From Phytomonospora endophytica (lineage in GTDB: Bacteria; Actinomycetota; Actinomycetes; Mycobacteriales; Micromonosporaceae): a DNA stretch of 64,000 nt. The stretch is from positions 101,134 through 165,133 of the forward strand of contig NZ_JACHGT010000020.1 of NCBI RefSeq assembly GCF_014202425.1, read 5' to 3'. The notes below the pieces were generated by a model. That model made no database searches, had not been told where the DNA came from, and saw only the letters and a program-made list of their open reading frames with translations. Made by a program: the position numbers and the translations under genes. Below, in pieces: positions 24,621 to 34,985 of the stretch. Every line of letters starts with the position of its first letter. The stretch's first letter is position 1.

Positions 24621-25049
24621 GGGTCGCCTGCGGGTGGTGGGGGCCGGGTCTTGGGCTTAGGGCCTGTGTTTGCCGGCTCGCTGCGCTCGCGATGCGGCTC
24701 AGCCGCTGCGCGGCTTCGCCTCCGGGCCTTCGGCCCGCTTGCCGCTGGGCGTGGTGGTCGCCTCCGCCGCCTTTAGCGGGTGGCGGGAGTGGCCGGGGAG
24801 GGTTTGGCGTGGGCGTTGTGTTGCGGGGCGGCTTTGGCGACCACCGCGCCATACGCGGCAGAGTTCACCCGTTGGGCGTTGCGGCGGTGGCGGATCTTCG
24901 GCCCGCACCTGTCCTCGTCGCTGCTGAGCGCTGTGTCACGCCACCAGCGGGCCCGCGAGCCCGCCGGTGAGTCCGTCAGCCTGCGAGTGCGGGAGTCGGT
25001 TAGCCCGCGCGCGAGCCCGCCGGTCCGCCGCCTTTCGCCGTCCCCCGTC
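24621..25049. repeat. 429-bp convergent intergenic with palindromic low-complexity DNA
   Basis: No gene is seen. The region is full of short overlapping palindromes around GCTGCGCTCGCGATGCGGC and GGGCCTTCGGCCC (24725-24737), and a 14-bp direct repeat GCGAGCCCGCCGGT at 24955-24968 and 25011-25024. It resembles the REP-like spacer DNA common between convergent genes in actinomycetes. Confidence 0.5.
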
Positions 25050-25550
25050 CTACCTCCGCCGGATCCCCGTCCCGTCCAGCAAGCGGCGCAGTTCCGCCAC
25101 CCGCTCGTCCGGCAGCGTCGTCACCACCAGGTGCGGCTCGTAGGGCGCCAGGCGTTCCACGACCTTCGCGTCGTCGGCCGTCTTCACCATCATCAGGACG
25201 TGCCCGGCGCCCGGTGGGAGTGCCCCAGCCATGCGTTCCACCATGCGTTCGTCGACGCCGATGTGGCCGATCTTGTTCAGCGCGGCTCCCGCGGCGGCAC
25301 CCACCGCGAGGCCGAAGACCGGGATCGCCGCGAGGGCGCCGACGACGACTCCGGCGGCCGCTCCGGCCGTCGCGCCCTTCGCGACGCGGTGGTGGGCGTG
25401 CTTGACGTCGATGTGGCCGTTCTCCCGCCTGGTCACCAGCGCCAGATCCTCCAGGGAGACGAGCCCTTCGCTCTCCAGGAGGTCGATCGCGTCCAGCGCG
25501 ATCTGGGCGGTGGATTCGGCGCGGAATCCCAGTACGACGAGGTCTGCCAT
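25050..25550 (-). CDS. DUF1269/DUF6325-like protein with glycine-zipper segment
   Basis: A 166-residue protein. It opens with a ferredoxin-like beta-alpha-beta (MADLVVLGFRAESTAQIALD), has a central Gly/Ala-rich hydrophobic stretch (about 59-91, GATAGAAAGVVVGALAAIPV) that may insert in the membrane, and ends with a second small domain (HVLMMVKTADDAKVVERL). This layout is found in DUF1269-type proteins annotated as stress-linked membrane proteins. No enzyme motif is present. It is monocistronic. Confidence 0.7.
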   Translation of the reverse strand: MADLVVLGFRAESTAQIALDAIDLLESEGLVSLEDLALVTRRENGHIDVKHAHHRVAKGATAGAAAGVVVGALAAIPVFGLAVGAAAGAALNKIGHIGVDERMVERMAGALPPGAGHVLMMVKTADDAKVVERLAPYEPHLVVTTLPDERVAELRRLLDGTGIRRR

Positions 25551-25662
25551 GGATCCTCCGCTGATCGTGGGTGTCCTCCCATTGCACCAAGCCCACGCGT
25601 CGCGGGTGGCCGCTCGGCGAAATCACCTCGACCCGGCGCACGGCCGCTGTTATCGTCCGCGC

Positions 25663-26658
25663 GTGAAGATCTCGCGCGTGGACCACTTCGACGACACCGC
25701 CTTCGGGGCCTGGCACGCCGCCGCCCGCGAAGGCGTCGGCGCCGGTCGCTTCGACCCGCCCCTGTTCAGCGCCGCGCAGTCGGCCGTGGCCTTCCGTGCC
25801 GCCGACGGCCCCTACGACTACGAGATCTACGGCGCCTTCGTCGACGGCCGGATCGTCGGCACCGTCCGCCTCGAACTTCCCAAGCACGACAACCTCAACC
25901 TCGCCGACATCGAGATCGCCGTCGTCCCGGCGCACCGCCGCCAGGGGATCGGCACGGCCCTGTTCGCGCACATCGAGGCGCGCGTCGCCGAACTCGGCCG
26001 CACGAGCCTCTTCGGCGTCGTCAATCAGCCGATCGGCGCCGACGAGGTGCCCGGCGTCGGCTTCGCGACCCGCTGCGGCCTCACCCGACGCAACATCGAG
26101 ATGCGCCGGGCCCTCGACCTGCCCGTCGCCGACGAACTCCTCGATCGCCTGGAGGCCAAGGCCGCCGAGAAGATCGGCGACTACCGCCTCGTCACCTGGA
26201 CCGGCCCCTGCCCCGACGAGCACGCCGAGCAGTACGCGCACCTCAAGTCGCTGCTGATGTCCGAGGCGCCGGTCGGCGACATGGACTACGAGGCCGAGGT
26301 CTGGGACGTCGCCCGCCTGCGCGCCGACGAGAAGAAGGCCGCCGACCAGGGCCGCGACATCCTCACCGTCATCGCCGTGGCACCCGACGGCGTCATCGCC
26401 GGACACACCCAGATCGGCGTCTCCCGCGAAGGCGAGCACCGGGCGTTCCAGTGGGACACCCTCGTCCTCCCCGAACACCGCGGCCACCGCCTCGGACTCG
26501 CCCTCAAGGTCGCCAACCAGCGCGCCCTGCAGGCCGGATACCCGAAGCACACGAGCATCGAGACGTGGAACGCCGTCCAGAACGGCCCGATGGTCTCGGT
26601 GAACCTCGAACTAGGCTTCCGTGAAGTCGAACGCTACGAGGAGTGGCAGCGCGGCTGA
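25663..26658 (+). CDS. Tandem GNAT acetyltransferase (mycothiol synthase-like layout)
   Basis: A 331-residue protein with two GNAT domains. The first has a canonical acetyl-CoA loop (VVPAHRRQGIGTALFAHIE, about 87-105); the second has VLPEHRGHRLGLALKVANQ near 268-286 and ends with NLELGFREVERYEEWQ. Two-domain GNATs of this size include mycothiol synthase and several uncharacterised actinomycete enzymes; the substrate here is not known. The GTG at 25663 follows a TATCGT box (25651-25656) by six bases, so it is probably leaderless, and earlier in-frame sequence is antisense to the DUF1269 gene. Confidence 0.86.
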   Translation: MKISRVDHFDDTAFGAWHAAAREGVGAGRFDPPLFSAAQSAVAFRAADGPYDYEIYGAFVDGRIVGTVRLELPKHDNLNLADIEIAVVPAHRRQGIGTALFAHIEARVAELGRTSLFGVVNQPIGADEVPGVGFATRCGLTRRNIEMRRALDLPVADELLDRLEAKAAEKIGDYRLVTWTGPCPDEHAEQYAHLKSLLMSEAPVGDMDYEAEVWDVARLRADEKKAADQGRDILTVIAVAPDGVIAGHTQIGVSREGEHRAFQWDTLVLPEHRGHRLGLALKVANQRALQAGYPKHTSIETWNAVQNGPMVSVNLELGFREVERYEEWQRG

Positions 26659-26660
26659 GG

Positions 26661-27440
26661 TCAGGCCGTGAGCTGGGCGATCGCCGCCCGGATCGCGACG
26701 GCGAAGTGGCTGACCTGTGTGTACACGCCGTAGTAGCCGGGCCGTGCGCATCCGATGCCCCAGCTGATGATCCCGATCTGGCGCCACGTCCCGCCGGGGT
26801 CCTTGCGGAGCATCGGCCCGCCGGAGTCGCCCTGGCAGAAGTCGACGCCGCCTTCGGCGTAGCCGGCGCAGATCTCCTCGGCCCAGATCAGGTCGCCGCC
26901 GTAAGCCTCCGCGCACACGTCGTCGCGCACGTACGGCACCTGTGCCTTGCGCAGCTGCCGCGACGGCGCGCAGCCGTCGCAGGTGGAGCCCCAGCCGAGA
27001 ATGGTGAACATCCCGTTGTCCAGGGCCGCGCTCTCGGGCAGCGCGAGCACCGGGATCCCCGGGATCGGCGTGGTCAGGCGGATCAGGGCCCAGTCCTTGC
27101 CGTAACCGTCGTAGCCGGGCGCCCGGTGCACGAAGTCGGAACGGAAGCGGATGGCCCTGGGATCGGCCAGGTCGGTGACACCCGCGACCCCGGTGATCGT
27201 GGCGTCCGGACCGGTCTCGCCGACGCAGTGCGCGGCGGTCAGCACGACCCGCGCGTGCACCAGGGAACCGTTGCAGCCCATGGAGAGCCGCACCATCCAC
27301 GGGAACTCTCCGGGGGCGGCGGGGGACCCGCCGACGATGTCGGTGCCGACGTCGCCCGCGTGCGCCGGTGCCGCCGACGCGGTGAGCAGGGCCGCGATAA
27401 GGGTGGTCAGTACGACCAGTAAGGCCGGGTTCCTTCGCAT
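26661..27440 (-). CDS. Secreted trypsin-like serine protease (S1)
   Basis: A 259-residue preproenzyme: signal peptide 1-28 (ends AHA), short propeptide, mature start at IVGG (35-38), catalytic His71 (TAAHC), Asp116 (KDWALI) and Ser206 (GDSGGP). Asp200, six before the Ser, is the trypsin S1-pocket Asp, so cleavage after Arg or Lys is expected. The ATG at 27440 has GGGAGGGACC in front. It ends two bases from the convergent GNAT stop. The next gene upstream is a longer paralogue. Confidence 0.93.
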   Translation of the reverse strand: MRRNPALLVVLTTLIAALLTASAAPAHAGDVGTDIVGGSPAAPGEFPWMVRLSMGCNGSLVHARVVLTAAHCVGETGPDATITGVAGVTDLADPRAIRFRSDFVHRAPGYDGYGKDWALIRLTTPIPGIPVLALPESAALDNGMFTILGWGSTCDGCAPSRQLRKAQVPYVRDDVCAEAYGGDLIWAEEICAGYAEGGVDFCQGDSGGPMLRKDPGGTWRQIGIISWGIGCARPGYYGVYTQVSHFAVAIRAAIAQLTA

Positions 27441-27562
27441 GGTCCCTCCCCTGGCGCGTGAACGTTCTTCCCGGCCTCGTGTGCCGAAACCGGCCGGGCC
27501 GCCGCTCGACCGGGCCGGAAGTGCGGACGCCCCCGTCGGAGGCGGGGGCGTCCGCGTCACCG

Positions 27563-28804
<1,242 letters not shown>

Positions 28805-28881
28805 TCAATATCGAGAAATCTCGATGTCACCGGGATTTTTACGGGTATTCCCTTGCCTTGCCGGAAGATTCACTAAACCGA

Positions 28882-29688
28882 TTAGTTGCCAGGGGACGAA
28901 GTGGTCGCGCCCTCCTCGGGTCGTGCGACGACCACCGGTGAGCCGTCGCCCGGGGCGGACAGGATGTCCGCTTCGACCCCGTAAAGGCGCTTGACCAGCT
29001 CACCCGTGAGGATCTCGGCGGGTGGTCCCTCGGCTGTGACGCGTCCGTCGCGCATGGCGATGAGCCGGTCGGCGTAGCGCGCGGCGGCGGCGAGGTCGTG
29101 GACGACCATCACGACCGTCCGGTTCCGTTTTCGGGCGATCTTCCGAATCAGTGAAAGCACCTCGACCTGGTGTCCGAGGTCGAGCGCCGAGGTCGGTTCG
29201 TCGAGGAGGACCACGGGGGTGTCCTGCGCGAGGATCATGGCCAGCCAGCAGCGCTGGCGCTGCCCGCCGGAGAGCCGGTCGACGCGGCGGCCGGCGAGGT
29301 CGGCGACGCCGGTGGCCGCGAGCGCGTCCCGGGCGGCGGCCTCGTCCTCGCGGGACCACTGGCGAAAGAGGCCCTGGTGCGGATGGCGTCCGTGGGCGAC
29401 GAGACCGGCGACGGTGATCGCCTCGGGGGCACTGGGGGACTGCGGGAGCAGTGCCAGATCACGGGCGACGTGCCGGGGCGCGCGCTGCCAGACGTCGGTG
29501 CCGCCGACGGTGACGCGGCCCGCGGTCGGCCGGTGCAGCCGGGCCACGCAGCGCAGGAGGGTGGACTTGCCGCAGCCGTTCGGGCCGACGATGGCGGTCA
29601 CCGAGCCGGGTTCGGCGCACAGGTCCACCTCGGACACGACCTCGCGGTGGCCGTAGGCCGCGCGCAGTCCTTCGACGACGAGTCGCAC
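28882..29688 (-). CDS. Siderophore ABC transporter ATPase (FecE/FepC-like)
   Basis: A 268-residue ATPase with Walker A GPNGCGKST (35-43), signature LSGGQRQR, Walker B VVLLDEPTSALD and switch His in MVVHDL. It belongs to the Fe-siderophore/cobalamin importer class. It starts one base before the stop of the permease gene ends, so it is part of a three-gene operon on this strand. It would drive uptake of ferric siderophore together with the two permeases and the divergent lipoprotein. Confidence 0.94.
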   Translation of the reverse strand: MRLVVEGLRAAYGHREVVSEVDLCAEPGSVTAIVGPNGCGKSTLLRCVARLHRPTAGRVTVGGTDVWQRAPRHVARDLALLPQSPSAPEAITVAGLVAHGRHPHQGLFRQWSREDEAAARDALAATGVADLAGRRVDRLSGGQRQRCWLAMILAQDTPVVLLDEPTSALDLGHQVEVLSLIRKIARKRNRTVVMVVHDLAAAARYADRLIAMRDGRVTAEGPPAEILTGELVKRLYGVEADILSAPGDGSPVVVARPEEGATTSSPGN

Positions 29689-30717
29689 TCAGGAGTCCTT
29701 TCGGGAAAGCAGAACCCACAACAGGAACGGCCCGCCGAGCAGGCTCGCCAGGACGCCGACCGGCACCTCGACGGGCCCGAAGGCGCGGCCGAGGGTGTCG
29801 GCGCAGACGACCAGGAGCGCTCCCGACAGGGCCGCGGTGACGATCGGGACGCGGGCGGTCCCGGCGAGCCGGGTGGCCAGGATCGGCGCGGCCATCGCGA
29901 CGAAGGCGATGGGGCCGCCGATGCCGACGGCGAGCCCGGCGAGACCGACGGCGACGGCGAGCGCGTAGAGCCGCCAGCGTCCCGGGACGACGCCGAGGGT
30001 GGCGGCGGTGTCGTCGCCGAAGCGCAGGACGTTGAGCTTGCGGGAGGCCAGCAGTGCCGGCGGGACCAGCACGGCCAGGCCGAGCAGGACGGGCGTGGCG
30101 ACCTCGTAGCCGCGGGCGTTGAGGTTGCCGATCGTCCAGCCCCACACTCCGCGCGCCACGTCGACGGGCTGGCGGGCGAGGACGAGGTCGGTGACGGCGT
30201 CGATGGTCACCGACAGCGCCAGACCCACGACCAGCACGCGGTATCCGGCGGTGCCGAGGCCTCCGGCGACGGCGACGACGGCCGCCGCCGCGATGACCGC
30301 GCCGAGCGGCCCGGCCCACCACGCGCCGATGGAGGCCGTCGTCGAGCCGAGCACGGTGATCAGGACGCCGACCGTGGCGCCGTCGTTGACGCCGACGAGA
30401 TCCGGCGTGGCCAGCCGGTTCCGGGCCAGCGTCTGGGTCAGGCACCCGGCGAGGCCGAGGGCGGCTCCCGCGACGGCACCGGCGACCACGCGCGGCAGCC
30501 GGTAGTCGAAGACCGTGCGGCGGGCGAAGGCGTTCTCCCCGCCGAGCAGCGCCTCAACCGCGCGCCAGCCAACGGTCCGGCCGTTGCCGACCGCGACCGA
30601 CGCGGCCGTCGCGAGCAACAGCAGGACCACGATGGACAGCGCGACGGCGGTGGCGCGCTTGGGAAGCAGCACCGAGCGCGAGCCGAAGCGCAGGGCGAGG
30701 GAGTCGGGCGGCTTCAC
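29689..30717 (-). CDS. FecCD-family siderophore permease
   Basis: A 342-residue membrane protein of about ten helices. Family landmarks are RLPRVVAGAVAGAALGLAG near residue 75, LATPDLVGVNDGA and GPIAFVAMAAPILATRL. It forms half of the BtuC-like channel for ferric siderophores. Its ATG overlaps the upstream permease stop by four bases. Its stop abuts the ATPase gene. The paralogue directly upstream makes the other half. Confidence 0.93.
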   Translation of the reverse strand: MKPPDSLALRFGSRSVLLPKRATAVALSIVVLLLLATAASVAVGNGRTVGWRAVEALLGGENAFARRTVFDYRLPRVVAGAVAGAALGLAGCLTQTLARNRLATPDLVGVNDGATVGVLITVLGSTTASIGAWWAGPLGAVIAAAAVVAVAGGLGTAGYRVLVVGLALSVTIDAVTDLVLARQPVDVARGVWGWTIGNLNARGYEVATPVLLGLAVLVPPALLASRKLNVLRFGDDTAATLGVVPGRWRLYALAVAVGLAGLAVGIGGPIAFVAMAAPILATRLAGTARVPIVTAALSGALLVVCADTLGRAFGPVEVPVGVLASLLGGPFLLWVLLSRKDS

Positions 30718-31751
30718 GAGGCCCGCAAGGTCAGGGTCCGGTTCGAGCGGACGAGCCAGATCAGCAGCGGCCCGCCCACCACGGCGAGGAGAATGCTCAC
30801 CGGTGCCTCGTACGGCCGCACGATCAGCCGCGATCCCAGGTCCGCCACGATCATCACGAGCCCGCCGCCCACCATGGACAGCCAGAGCAGCGCGCCCATG
30901 CGTGGCCCCACCACTGCCCGTGCGATGTACGGCGCCAGCAGCCCGAGGAACGCCACCGGACCGGCCAGCGCCACCGACGCGCCCGTCAACAGTGTCACCG
31001 CCACGGCCGCCGCGACCCGCACCCGTCCCGGCCGGTGCCCGAGCCCGGCGGCCACGTCGTCGCCGAGCGACAGCGCCGACATCGGCCGCGCCAGCACCGC
31101 CGCGATCACCACGGCCAGCACGACGATCGGCAGGATCTGCACGACCATCCGCGTCGTCACGCCCGACAGCGAACCCAGAACCCAGAAGCGGTAACGGTCA
31201 TAGCCCGCCGAGTCGCGCGTCAGCAGGTACGCCGTCGCGCCCCGGAACGTCGCCGACAGCGCGGCCCCCGCCAGCACCAGGCGCAGCGGCGAGGTCCCGC
31301 CTCGCAATGCCGCCATCACCAGCACCAGCGCGCTCGCCGCCAGCGCGCCGACGAGCGCCAGCGCCAGCTGGGCCGGCGCGCCGTCCAGAGAGAACAAGGC
31401 GATCCCGGCGACGACCGCCAGCGCCGCCCCGGCGTTCACGCCCAGCAGCCCGGTCTCGGCGAGCGGGTTTCGAGTCACTGATTGCAGCAGCGCGCCGGCC
31501 AGTCCGAGCCCGCCGCCGACCACGAGCGCCGCGAGCGTGCGCGGCAGCCGCAGCGTGTCGACGACCATCGCCACGTGCGCGTCGTCGAGCCCCCCGAGCA
31601 GGTACTTCATCGCCGCACCCGGACCGACGTCACCGCCGCCGATCAGCAGCGAGGCGAGACACCCGGTGATCAACAGCGGCACGGGAAGTACGGCGAGCAC
31701 CCATACCGGCGGCGACGGACGCGATGGGTGACCACCTCGCGAGCGAAACAT
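30714..31751 (-). CDS. FecCD-family siderophore permease
   Basis: A 345-residue membrane protein with about ten helices, with LRLPRTLAALVVGGGLGLAG, NPLAETGLLGVNAGAA and GPVAFLGLLAPYIARAVVG. It pairs with the downstream permease. The ATG at 31751 directly abuts the iron box, so the transcript is probably leaderless or has a very short leader. It is the first gene of the permease-permease-ATPase operon and divergent from the substrate-binding lipoprotein. Confidence 0.93.
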   Translation of the reverse strand: MFRSRGGHPSRPSPPVWVLAVLPVPLLITGCLASLLIGGGDVGPGAAMKYLLGGLDDAHVAMVVDTLRLPRTLAALVVGGGLGLAGALLQSVTRNPLAETGLLGVNAGAALAVVAGIALFSLDGAPAQLALALVGALAASALVLVMAALRGGTSPLRLVLAGAALSATFRGATAYLLTRDSAGYDRYRFWVLGSLSGVTTRMVVQILPIVVLAVVIAAVLARPMSALSLGDDVAAGLGHRPGRVRVAAAVAVTLLTGASVALAGPVAFLGLLAPYIARAVVGPRMGALLWLSMVGGGLVMIVADLGSRLIVRPYEAPVSILLAVVGGPLLIWLVRSNRTLTLRAS

Positions 31752-31769
31752 AAAGTGAGGCTAACCTAA
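31751..31769. promoter_or_regulatory. IdeR/DmdR (DtxR-family) iron box
   Basis: The 19-mer TAAAGTGAGGCTAACCTAA matches the actinobacterial iron box TTAGGTTAGGCTAACCTAA at 15 or 16 positions, with a perfect right half. It lies between the divergent siderophore permease operon and the lipoprotein gene and overlaps the permease start. Iron-replete IdeR/DmdR would repress both directions. Confidence 0.85.
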
Positions 31770-31845
31770 GTTCCGATCGGGGGCGACGGCCCGTCCCCGC
31801 CCCCGACACCCTCGGTGAACCCCAGACCTGATACGGAGCAAGCAG

Positions 31846-32799
31846 ATGCGAACGACCCGTACCCGGCGCACCGCCGCCGTCACCCTCCTCACCGCGGCGG
31901 CCCTCGCGCTCGCCGCGTGCGGAGGATCCGGCGACGATGGGGAAGGCGGCGACGCCGCCCCGACCCGAGCCGTCATCGACGCCACCGGCGCCGAGGTGCA
32001 CGTCCCCGTCGAACCGAAGAAGATCGTGGCGCTGTCCGAACAGGACCTCGACGGCCTGCTCGCCCTGGGCGTCAAGCCCTCCGGCACCGTCAACGGCCGC
32101 GGCCAGACCACACCCCCCGCCTACCTCGGTGACCTCGCCGCCGGGATCACCACCGTCGGCACCGTCGCCGAACCCGCGCTCGACGCGATCAACGACCTCG
32201 AACCCGACCTGATCCTCGCCGGGGGAGTCGCCGACGAGGCCCGCCTCGCCTCCCTGCGCGACATCGCCGCCACCGTCGTCACCTACAAACCCGAGACCGA
32301 CTGGAAGACCGCGTTCGCCAAGACCGCCGAAACGGTGAACAAGACCGCCGAAGCCGACGCCTGGCTCGCCGACTACACCACCAAGGCGGGCGAGACGAAG
32401 ACCGCGATCGCCGACCACACCGGCGAAAGCGTGAGCATCATCCGCTGGAACCCCGACGGCCCGGTCGTCATGCTCAAGGACTCCTTCGCCAGCCTCGTGA
32501 TCCAGGACGCCGGACTCGTCCGCCCCGACACCCAGCAGGAACCCGGCTTCGCGCACACCGACGTCCTCAGCCTGGAGAACCTCGACAAGGCCGACGGCGA
32601 CTGGATCTTCGCCGCCACCCTCCAGCCCGGCAGCGCCGAGGCGCTCGCCGAGGCCAAGGAGACGCCCGCCTTCGCCGCCCTCGGCGCGGTCGAGGACGAG
32701 CACTTCGTGGAGGTCGACGGGACACTGTGGACCTCCCGAGGCGGCCCCCTCGGCGCCCTGAAGGTGCTCGGCGACCTCACCGCCAACCTCGGCGAGTAG
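31846..32799 (+). CDS. Ferric-siderophore-binding lipoprotein
   Basis: A 317-residue lipoprotein with lipobox LAAC (Cys25). The mature part is a FepB/BtuF-like type-III binding protein: DATGAEVHVPVEPKKIVALS at the start, a long backbone helix and a C-terminal lobe ending LKVLGDLTANLGE. It captures ferric siderophore outside the membrane for the divergent permease operon. It shares the iron box at 31751-31769. A DUF2218 gene follows 31 bases later and is probably co-transcribed. Confidence 0.92.
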   Translation: MRTTRTRRTAAVTLLTAAALALAACGGSGDDGEGGDAAPTRAVIDATGAEVHVPVEPKKIVALSEQDLDGLLALGVKPSGTVNGRGQTTPPAYLGDLAAGITTVGTVAEPALDAINDLEPDLILAGGVADEARLASLRDIAATVVTYKPETDWKTAFAKTAETVNKTAEADAWLADYTTKAGETKTAIADHTGESVSIIRWNPDGPVVMLKDSFASLVIQDAGLVRPDTQQEPGFAHTDVLSLENLDKADGDWIFAATLQPGSAEALAEAKETPAFAALGAVEDEHFVEVDGTLWTSRGGPLGALKVLGDLTANLGE

Positions 32800-32830
32800 A
32801 CCCCCGGACCCCGCACGGAAAGGCATGCGC

Positions 32831-33118
32831 ATGCCCGCATCCCAGGCCCGGGTCGCCACCGACCGCGCCTCCCGCTACATCAAGCAACTCTGCTCGCACT
32901 TCGACAAGAAGGCCGACTCCGAGTGGGACGACCACAAGGGACGGACCGTGTTCGAGTTCGGCACCTGTGACTACGCCGCCGAAACCGACGCCCTGATCCT
33001 GCGCGTCGAGGCCGCCGACGAGGAACTGCTCGGCCGGACCGAGTACGTGGTCGGGGATCACCTGACCAGGTTCGGAACACGGGACGAACTCTCCGTGGAC
33101 TGGAAGCGGGAGGTCTAG
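32831..33118 (+). CDS. DUF2218 domain protein
   Basis: A 95-residue protein with the DUF2218 signature RASRYIKQLCSHF near the N-terminus and DHLTRFGTRDELSVDWKRE at the end. DUF2218 genes are often next to iron-siderophore systems in actinomycetes, and here it follows the siderophore-binding lipoprotein, so a role in iron handling is a fair inference; the biochemical function is unknown. An ATG at 32825 also exists, but family members begin MPxS, and GGAAAGG spacing favours 32831. Confidence 0.85.
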   Translation: MPASQARVATDRASRYIKQLCSHFDKKADSEWDDHKGRTVFEFGTCDYAAETDALILRVEAADEELLGRTEYVVGDHLTRFGTRDELSVDWKREV

Positions 33119-33240
33119 GCGGGTCGCACACTGTTCACGTCGGCGTCGGGCGATCGCCGACCGCCTGCCACGCCACGTACGGGCCTCCTCGCGACGGTAA
33201 GGGCGAACCCGCCCCGACCGATTCCGAGGAGGCCCACCTC

Positions 33241-34905
33241 ATGTCCATCCACATCGGCCCCGGCGTGCGAAGGCGCGTCATCCTGGCCGGCGGCGCCGCC
33301 GTCGGAGTCTCGGCCATCGGCGCGATCCCGGCCTTCGCCGCCGCCGGATACGAGATCAAGTCCAACCCCTTCACCCTCGGCGTCGCCTCCGGCGACCCCG
33401 ACTGGCGCGGTGTCGTCCTGTGGACCCGCCTGGCTCCCGATCCGCTCGCGGAGGACGGCAAGGGCGGCATGCCCGACCGTTCGGTCTCCGTCTCCTGGGA
33501 GATCGCCGCCGACAGCCGCTTCCGCCGCGTCGTGCGGCGGGGGAGCGTCGACGCGACCCCGGCATGGGGCCACAGCGTCCACATCGAGGCCGACGGGCTC
33601 GCGCCCGGACACGAGTACTGGTACCGCTTCAAGACCGGCACGTGGGTCTCCCCGGCCGGGCGAACCCGCACGGCACCGCCGCGCGGTTCGATGCCGAAGT
33701 CCCTCGACATGGCCTTCGTGTCCTGCTCGCAGTACGAGCACGGCTACTTCACCGCCTACCGGCGGATGGCCGAGGACCACCCGGACATCGTCCTGCACCT
33801 CGGTGACTACCAGTACGAGTACAAGAAGGACACCTACACCATCCCCGGCGGCAACATCCGCGACCACGAGGGTCCCGAGACCGAGACCCTGGCGAACTAC
33901 CGGCAGCGGCACGCCCAGTACAAGACCGATCCGGACCTCCAGGTCGCGCACGCGGCCGCACCGTGGGTCGTCGTCTTCGACGACCATGAGCTGGACAACA
34001 ACTGGGCCGACGAGATCCCCGAGCACCCCGAGATCCCGCAGCCGAACTTCCTGGAGCGGCGCAAGGCCGCCTTCCGCGCCTACTACGAGAACATGCCGCT
34101 GCGCCGGACCTCGGTCCCGCAGGGCATCGACATGCAGATCTACCGTCGCCTGAACTGGGGCCGCCTGGCGACCTTCCACATGCTCGACACCCGCCAGTTC
34201 CGCGACGACCAGGCCTGCGGCGACGGCTACCAGGACTGCCCGGCCGCCGACGACCCGGCGCGCTCGATCACCGGCGGTGAGCAGGAGGCCTGGCTCCTCG
34301 ACGGCCTCAACCGCTCCAGCGCCCGCTGGGACGTCCTCGGGCAGCAGGTCTTCTTCGGCCAGCGGGACAACACCGACGGTCCGGTCAAGAAGACCAGCAT
34401 GGACGGCTGGGACGGCTACACCGCCTCCCGCCGCCGCATCACGGAGGGCTGGATCGAGGCGGGCGTCCGCAATCCGGTCGTCCTGACCGGCGACGTGCAC
34501 TCGCACTGGGCGAGCGACCTCAAGCTCGACTACGACGACCCGACCGGCGAGACCGTCGGTTCGGAGCTGGTCTGCTCGTCGATCACCTCGGGCGGCGACG
34601 GTGCCGACTCGAACCCGGCGGACCACCCGATGATGCGGCTCAACCCGCACCTGCGCTTCTTCAACGGCCAGCGCGGCTACGTCCGCACCCGCATCACGCC
34701 CGGTGAGCTGAAGGCCGACTTCCGCGTCGTGCCGATGGTCTCGGCCACCGGCTCGGCGGCGCACACGAAGGCGACCTTCGTCATCGAGGACGGCGTGGCC
34801 GGACCCCAGCAGACCTACCTCCGTCCACTGTCGACGGATGTACGGGCGACGGGAGAGCCGCCGTCGACCGATGGTTTCTACGGCGACGGCGCCGACGACC
34901 TCTAA
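33241..34905 (+). CDS. phoD: PhoD-like alkaline phosphatase/phosphodiesterase, Tat-secreted
   Basis: A 554-residue protein with a twin-arginine signal (RRRVILAGGAAVGVSAIGA, residues 10-28) cut near AFA. PhoD-type metal ligands are seen in HLGDYQYEY, FDDHELDNNW and LTGDVHSHWASDL, and Fe-ligating Cys in FVSCSQYEHG. It hydrolyses phosphate mono- and diesters outside the cell with Fe3+/Ca2+. Tat export of folded metalloenzyme fits. No PHO box is obvious in the 122 bases upstream, but this was not exhaustively tested. Confidence 0.92.
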   Translation: MSIHIGPGVRRRVILAGGAAVGVSAIGAIPAFAAAGYEIKSNPFTLGVASGDPDWRGVVLWTRLAPDPLAEDGKGGMPDRSVSVSWEIAADSRFRRVVRRGSVDATPAWGHSVHIEADGLAPGHEYWYRFKTGTWVSPAGRTRTAPPRGSMPKSLDMAFVSCSQYEHGYFTAYRRMAEDHPDIVLHLGDYQYEYKKDTYTIPGGNIRDHEGPETETLANYRQRHAQYKTDPDLQVAHAAAPWVVVFDDHELDNNWADEIPEHPEIPQPNFLERRKAAFRAYYENMPLRRTSVPQGIDMQIYRRLNWGRLATFHMLDTRQFRDDQACGDGYQDCPAADDPARSITGGEQEAWLLDGLNRSSARWDVLGQQVFFGQRDNTDGPVKKTSMDGWDGYTASRRRITEGWIEAGVRNPVVLTGDVHSHWASDLKLDYDDPTGETVGSELVCSSITSGGDGADSNPADHPMMRLNPHLRFFNGQRGYVRTRITPGELKADFRVVPMVSATGSAAHTKATFVIEDGVAGPQQTYLRPLSTDVRATGEPPSTDGFYGDGADDL

Positions 34906-34985
34906 CGGCACATCCCCACCCGCCGGGGGCGCCGCGACACCCCACCGTCGCGGTGTCCCCGGTCCTCTCTGTCCGCGGCGGGTTG